DNA of 64,000 bases, taken from contig OZ316892.1 of NCBI GenBank assembly GCA_973895155.1, positions 620,001-684,000 on the forward strand. The letters run 5' to 3'. Below, one piece after another: positions 58,540-64,000 of this stretch. Position 1 is the stretch's first letter. Each line of letters starts with the position of its first letter. The position numbers and the translations under genes are program-made. Source of the stretch: Marsupella aquatica (Eukaryota; Marchantiophyta). The notes beneath the pieces are model-generated. The model worked only from the letters and a program-made list of their open reading frames with translations, searched no databases and was not told the origin of the DNA.

Positions 58540-60299
58540 CTAACTTTCCAGAAAGAATTCTGGGTCTCCTTCTAGTCGAAGCATATGCTCAGGCGTGAGA
58601 GAAATATATGCCTTGATATAACCATCAGTTTGGCCCGGTAACATGATTACAGAACCGTCATAGGGATTGTTTCCAGGGGCAGCAACAAGAGGCTTTCCAG
58701 ACCCGAAATCCGCTTCATGAAACTGCATTCGGACCCAGCTGGCAATAGAAATGTCATGTCCTCCTTCATCACCAGCATTAACATTCATAGCAACCGGCTC
58801 ATCGAAATGTTCAACAAAAGCGATTAAGGATCGCATATATTCTTCGGAGAATCCAGAGATGGCGTTCCGTATCAGACCAGCAGCATATGACAGAGGCTGC
58901 TTGACTATCTCTCCAGCTGTAGTTGTTGCAGACACGAAGCAAATGGCATTGCCAAAGTAGCCCTCTGGAAGATTGGGCTTCAATCTCTTTCTGGCATCTA
59001 AGGTGGTCAAGAGCTTGATGTTTGCACTAGGGTCCAGGCATCGTGCTTTCGTGACTGACTGCCAAACATGTGCATTAATGCTTTCAAACGTAGAGAATGC
59101 CCCAGCTACCCCTTCCACCGAAGCCTTGATTTTTACTTTCTTTAGCTGTGCTGGACTAAATACAAACATTCGTTCTGTTGGCCAGGTACTAAGATCCCTC
59201 TTAGGGGCTACAGCTGCTATGTTCCCGATGGGTCTCAACTCACTTGGTTTGAAATTGGGAGCATGTGCTTTTGTAGACTTTAGCAATGTGCGGTTATGAA
59301 CTGGTGGATTTGACAATTCTACTCCTCTTGCTAATTCAGACCACGAAGTAATGAATTGATTGACAGAAAGACCATCAGTTACTGTGTGAATACTTGACGC
59401 CACCAGAGCTGCACCTCCACAGGCAAAGCGAGTTACCTGTTGCACGCCAAGTAAGAAAATAAGTTTTGTCAGATTAAAAATCATTCGCAGTAACAAGAAA
59501 TTGCCAAGATGAAAAATTGCTCTCCTTCAGTTTGGTCAGCCACCTCGCTCGTGTGCTTGTGGGCAAAATTTGAGGGAGCTGATCTTCGACTTGGAAGCTA
59601 TGTATCTTTCAAGACGAGGACACTGCGATAATTTCTAGCCTTATACAATGTAATCAAATTTCAAATCCTTATTAAGGCCCTGATCTGTCCGCAGTATTTC
59701 TGATGAAGGGTTGTGTAAGTAATTAGATTCAAGTCTTTCGTGATTTCCCAAAACCAAGAAGTCACCGCTTTGAGAAAGCATTCGCGACAGAATCCGCCCG
59801 TCCAGCCGAGGACAGGCGATTGGCTTTTCTCACTCTCAAACTAATTCTGATTTGAAAGAGAGGAAGGGGAGATCACCTGGGCGTACAGAACCGGGTATTC
59901 ACAAATGTTACCCAGAACAACTGGCACGGGATCCAGCAGCTCGGTGAAAAGCCGATTGGGCTGAAAATCCCCGAAGTCAGTGAGCTTGCCATCCACGGTA
60001 GCCTCTACGAACTCTGCACCGGAGTCGTTGCAAACAAGCTCGAACTTGGAGGCACTATTCGCTTTTCGTTGCAGTCGACCGGAGAGAGGAGGAAACTGGA
60101 ACAACAACTGCTGCAAAGACTGCAGTAGAACCTCCGTCGGGAGCACAGGTTTCCCTCCCGCCTGTGCTCCATAGAACAGCAGTATTGGAACATGGCGTGG
60201 CCGTACGAAGTGATCAGCTCCAGACAGGTACATCACGTTATGCTCTTCGGCTGGTATTTCGCCTTTCACAATCAAGGCCTTCCTCGACAGAATCCTCAT
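58540..60299 (-). CDS. BAHD-family acyltransferase (HCT-like)
   Basis: Cytosolic enzyme that transfers an acyl group from a CoA thioester to an alcohol or amine; the substrate cannot be read from sequence. Two exons on the minus strand, 60299-59877 and 59436-58540, with a 440-bp intron in phase 0, give 439 residues, the usual BAHD length. The N terminus reads LSRKALIVKGEIPAEEHNVM, then PVLPTEVLLQSLQQLLFQFP and PLSGRL. The catalytic HxxxD is HTVTD (158-162), and the structural DFGWG motif appears as DFGSG (384-388). YFGNAICF and NPYDGSVIMLPGQTDG are also family-like. Plants often have a single intron at this place. Frame and splice sites are intact. Confidence 0.92.
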
Positions 60300-62280
60300 C
60301 GTAAGTATTGTTTCTCACTACCCCGTCACCAAAAGCAGAAATTGACACTTTCCAGAATGGATGGTTGCAACAGCTTCCTTCGCTTCCAGCTGTTACCTTC
60401 GGCTAGACGCACAAACCAGGCTTCGCTTGCTAAGAGATCTGCAATACAGATACTGGAAAGACAAATCTCTAGTAAGAGATGGAGGGAACCTCATACGGCT
60501 AGCCAACAACTAATAAATCGACATAGGTGGAGACGAATATGATCTTAAATCAAAACACAAAATGAGGAACTGACAATAGAAGAAACAGAAACAGGAAGGA
60601 AAACACTGTTGACTCCCTACCACTCCACGCGGAGAAAGCATGAATTGTTTAAGAAACCCAGGGACTAATAAACAGAACGGACCGACCGGTTGGGAGGCTA
60701 CCATTGGGCGACAATCACGGAACTCTAACCTCCCAAAGGACGAGACGTACCGATCAAAGACATACAAAGAAACGGTAAAACATTGGACTGAAAGCCAGGC
60801 GGTAGGCAGCTCCGATGATGAGCCTCCAGGACAATTCGGCTACTGACTTCAACTCCCGCGAGAGGCACTTTGCTCTTGATTATGAGGTAATTCGAGTACT
60901 ACAGTGTGAACCGGCTCCGAAACAACAAAATTTTCAACAACTACCTGGATCTTCAGATCCCCAGCTGAAAGTCCCACACATTGGTCTTAAAACCGCTGTG
61001 AATCACCCCATCGACAGCCAAGCAAAACACGCACCTCCGAGTTGCGAAAAGCGCAAGGCTGCACCAGCAGCGGGCTGGCGAGCTCGCTTGATAGGTCTTC
61101 GTTCGACAGCCCTGCCGTGTTGCAGTCCGCCCAAGAAATCGATGAGGGGAACGAGCCTCTTCCCCATCAACTTGGCGTGATTGCCATCGTCGACTTCACT
61201 CCGAAGTACTGAGACAGTCTTTCACGGAATCAGTCCCTCCGACGTGTCTTCCTCGTTTGCCTGCTCTACGATACTGTCTTGGCTCCGTTCCGGCCCTTCC
61301 GGTTCACAACAAAAGCACTGGGTCTGTGGGACCAGAAGATCCCACGGCCTTCCCTAGGATGGCATCCGCAGTAGGTGGGTGGGTGGTGGTCGGGGGCGAA
61401 AGTGCACATTGCAGAAAGGTGAGCTTCTATAAACGGTTCCACTCCACGGAAACGCCTGCCGTTGCCGAGCTTTCGAATTGTTTCTTTCTATTCTGCCGGT
61501 CTGGGAATGAATTGACCGAGCTTGCAATTCCAGCTACCGCGGCTTACGTTACTCGGCGCGTGTCTCAACGACGACCACCCTTGGAGTCCTCCGAGCCGAA
61601 AGGAGGCCCATCGGTCAATAAATAGGCAACCGTACACAAATGTAGCACTGCACATTATTACTGTGCTGTAGTGGTACTCTCATGAGTAGTCTCTCCCTGA
61701 TACACGACGGCATGAGTACTTGAGTAGTCTCTCCCTGATACACGACGGACCGCAGAGAGTGGAACGCACGGTGTTGCAGCATTATGTCGCCGTACAGTGT
61801 CGGAGGAGTGTACAGTCTTTCGTGCCTAAGTGCTTCAAGTATAAGTGCACTTTGTGGGTAACTGCAGGTCGATCGTGCAATCCCTTAATATTATAGTATA
61901 GTGGCCCCTGGATAAACGCACCCTCTCGGGAAGAACGATCTGGCATGCACTTAAGCAGTGCATGATTTGATAAGCGCACATCCCACTAAAAGTGCTGTAA
62001 TAGATAAGTGTGCTTAATTTAAGATCCTTTGTTAAATGTGTAATTATCCAAGGTTTCCAAGTTTTTGAGACCAAATTGTCTGGGCGATGGCAGATTGAGC
62101 ACTACCAAATGAATGAACAATGATATGGACTCCAGAACTCACCATGCACATTGTAAATAGTGCAATATACCCAGATCACACAGACATTCCGTGAAATCAA
62201 CCTTTATTTCAAAATGAGAACATTAGTGTCAAGTGTGTAGTAAAAACAAAAGTGGTCTGTCTACAGTTCCTATAGTGGGC
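60300..62280. other. Intergenic region, no gene recognised
   Basis: The left part should hold the BAHD promoter. A 27-bp sequence starting GAGTAGTCTCTCCCTG occurs at 61684 and 61722. The frame 61257-61625 is open but unrecognised. Confidence 0.45.
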
Positions 62281-62865
62281 CTACACAACTTCTTCAGTAC
62301 CGACAGCAGTATGGATTGAGTAGTCCCCTTCAACTAAGGAGCTTTCTGCCTGGTCTACTTCGCCCTCCACAGCCTCAGCATTGTATTTCCCTTCAATATA
62401 GGTCCATCTGCCATCTGGGCTAAAAGTTCCGTTCAATTTCTTCCACCTATGAAGCTGGCCAAAGCATTCGCCATCCAGATCAAGCCGAAAATGGAACTCT
62501 GCTACCTGGCGATGTGTCGTAAGGCAAGCAGTCACCCAATCCCAGGATACACAGCAGATGCTTGATGACAATCGAAACGGGCACTTCCAGCAAACACATT
62601 GTTTCTCAATGATAGTTGACCACGAAGAGGTGATGATGTGGGTAGTGCTAGGGTTCATCTCCGTGGCAAAGACTCCCCCGAAAAGCTTGAATCTGTCACG
62701 GAGAACAGTGTATCGTGTCCATCCCACCTTCCCATCAAACATGAAGCATGCATTGACCCCTCGGAAAAACTGATCTTCCAAAGGTGCTACGAGGGGGGCG
62801 GGCTGCTTTCGTTTCGGGATAGCAGCGCTCAGAAATAGCCTCGCCTTGCCCCCTCTTTCTTGCGC
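62281..62865 (-). CDS. BRCT-domain-like ORF, partial
   Basis: A frame without its own ATG, open on the minus strand from 62865 (after TGA) to a stop at 62281. It reads IPKRKQPAPLVAPLEDQFFR and GVNACFMFDGKVGWTRYTVL, then LFGGVFATEMNPSTTHIIT and CVSWDWVTACLTTHRQVAEF. The order (FxGV, GG near the middle, ST-THIIT, W-V--CL---R) fits a single BRCT phosphopeptide-binding domain, as at the N terminus of DNA polymerase lambda/X-family enzymes. The tail is acidic. Either a first exon lies upstream or it is a captured fragment. A 30-bp tandem duplication (GGGCAAG.CGAGGCTATTT) sits at its 5' edge. Confidence 0.55.
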   Translation of the reverse strand, partial: AQERGGKARLFLSAAIPKRKQPAPLVAPLEDQFFRGVNACFMFDGKVGWTRYTVLRDRFKLFGGVFATEMNPSTTHIITSSWSTIIEKQCVCWKCPFRLSSSICCVSWDWVTACLTTHRQVAEFHFRLDLDGECFGQLHRWKKLNGTFSPDGRWTYIEGKYNAEAVEGEVDQAESSLVEGDYSIHTAVGTEEVV

Positions 62866-63059
62866 TCAAAATAGCCTCGACTTGCCCTGTTCACCTTCTG
62901 CACCTTCAAAACACAATAGGAAAAAAAGACAATGGAGGAGAGTTCGCAACCCTGCAGGTTTTATGGCGCCAAGGGCAAACATGGGGCTGTCCTTCCCGCC
63001 ATCTGTTGCCCTAGTACTTAAGTGCACAAATGCAAAAATTATCACTTAAGACTTCCAAC

Positions 63060-64000
63060 TCAAAATGTTGCATCCAAAATTCTGCACGCAGCTTGAGCAT
63101 CGGGATCAAAGAAGCTTTCAAGACTCGACTGAACAAGGGTCTTCGGGTGCTCCTTTGTACAAGCTTTCATCATTTTCTTCAATTCAAGTGAGATAGAGTA
63201 AGTATCCCATTCTTGCTGCTGGAAAAAAGTCAGCAGATTCTCAAAATGTGACATTCCAACACCAAATGTCATGTGAGGCACTTCCACATAAGCTTCAATT
63301 TCGTCACATTCCATATAGCCTTGCTGTACTACTTCGTCTCCTGCAATCTCTGCTTCATTTTTGTCCTCACCCTCATTGTCCACTACAAATTCTGAAAGGT
63401 CTGCGTCTGTGTCAAATGTAGGAGCATTGGTCACAGAGTCAACATTGACATACTCTATGACTGATAAATTCACTGCATAGGTCAGTGACAATTGCAATTG
63501 ATTCTCAAGATCAGAGTCCTCCAACGGTACCTCAAGGTCAATTTCACGGGAAACTCGATCTGTTCGCTCATCCCTGAAAATCGTCAGACCACAATGTTCC
63601 CAACAATGTTGAATTGTAGCCTGCGTAACTCCATCATTCCATGCATTTACCATCATCATTACAGCTTGATAGACATCAACTAAAAATGGCTCACCCTTCT
63701 CAAAATTGGCTAGTTGTTTTTGAATGAACAATCTTCGATATTGACACCTAAAGCTCTGAATTATACCTGCATCCATGGGCTGCAGACATGAGGTGGTGTT
63801 TGGAGGCAAAAACATGACTTTTGTAATTTCCAGCTTGCTGGCAATTGGAGCTAGAAGATGTCCAGGTGCGTTGTCCAGCAGCAAGACCACCTTCTTTCGG
63901 CCCAAAGATTTCAACCGGCTATCGAATCGAAGCACCCAATCCTGAAAAATGTCGCCCTTCATCCATGCTTTTGAATTGCTATACCACATAATGCCCAAGT
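63060..64000 (-). CDS. pogo/Tigger-type transposase, C-terminal portion, cut by the window edge
   Basis: A minus-strand frame continuous to the right edge; the first Met in view (63998) need not be the start. It carries the DDE_1 nuclease core of the pogo/Tigger/jerky group: NSKAWMKGDIFQDWVLRFD, KKVVLLLDNAPGHLLAPI with the second catalytic Asp, MFLPPNTTSCLQPMDAGIIQ with the last, then FRCQYRRLFIQ. A long acidic tail follows (DSDLENQLQLSL ... EDKNEAEIAGDEVVQQG). The CENP-B-like DNA-binding part would be beyond the window. No stop or frameshift is seen in the 312 residues present, so it may be young or domesticated. Confidence 0.88.
   Translation of the reverse strand, partial: LGIMWYSNSKAWMKGDIFQDWVLRFDSRLKSLGRKKVVLLLDNAPGHLLAPIASKLEITKVMFLPPNTTSCLQPMDAGIIQSFRCQYRRLFIQKQLANFEKGEPFLVDVYQAVMMMVNAWNDGVTQATIQHCWEHCGLTIFRDERTDRVSREIDLEVPLEDSDLENQLQLSLTYAVNLSVIEYVNVDSVTNAPTFDTDADLSEFVVDNEGEDKNEAEIAGDEVVQQGYMECDEIEAYVEVPHMTFGVGMSHFENLLTFFQQQEWDTYSISLELKKMMKACTKEHPKTLVQSSLESFFDPDAQAACRILDATF

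Noticed and set aside
1-64000. tRNA, rRNA or other structured RNA genes
   Set aside because: None was recognised by eye; a covariance-model scan would be needed to exclude small ones.

Overview
The window is nuclear DNA of a land plant. Genes are split by GT-AG introns of roughly 50-1000 bp, and the gene set (plastid ribosomal protein L3, thioredoxin-type glutathione peroxidase, plant O-fucosyltransferase, signal-peptide-peptidase-like protease, BAHD acyltransferase, a 4-coumarate:CoA ligase relic, a B3-domain relic) is that of an embryophyte. Moderate introns, a mixed transposon load and pogo/Tigger-type transposases suggest a bryophyte or other seedless plant. That placement is inference; no species was identified.

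Layout. 0-7.2 kb: broken Mutator-like (MULE) transposase pieces around LTR-like DNA. 7.4-9.8 kb: an old PIF/Harbinger transposase relic (minus) cut in two by a 1.5 kb element with AGT...ACT ends. 10.0-11.4 kb: an RPA-like relic (minus) and divergent tandem repeats of about 175 bp. 12.2-13.3 kb: intact plastid RPL3. 15.0-15.4 kb: 4CL pseudogene fragment. 16.96-33.15 kb: a three-level nest. A second AGT...ACT element (TSD GAAAC) is split at TAA by a 14.7 kb PIF/Harbinger composite (17553-32290, inverted ends, TSD TAA). The composite carries a Myb/SANT-like protein, a HARBI1-type transposase, a B3 fragment and two exons of a proteasome beta-4 (PBG) gene, and is itself split by a 7.2 kb L1-type LINE with a 17-bp TSD.

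34.5-52.6 kb is the main host-gene block, all on the plus strand: glutathione peroxidase (6 exons), O-fucosyltransferase (12 exons) and an SPP-like intramembrane aspartyl protease (14 exons, one GC-AG intron). A diverged duplicate of the SPPL promoter and exon 1 lies just upstream of the O-fucosyltransferase. 52.6-58.5 kb is repeat-rich intergenic DNA holding a 265-bp near-perfect palindrome made of a Copia reverse-transcriptase fragment. 58.5-60.3 kb: two-exon BAHD acyltransferase (minus). 62.3-64 kb: a BRCT-like ORF and the C-terminal part of a pogo/Tigger transposase running off the right edge (both minus).

The host genes are unrelated housekeeping or secretory-pathway functions, not a cluster. 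The coherent unit is the composite Harbinger: DNA-binding partner, nuclease and captured host exons inside one pair of inverted ends. Exon limits come from reading conserved protein sequence across splice sites; no alignment or transcript evidence was available.
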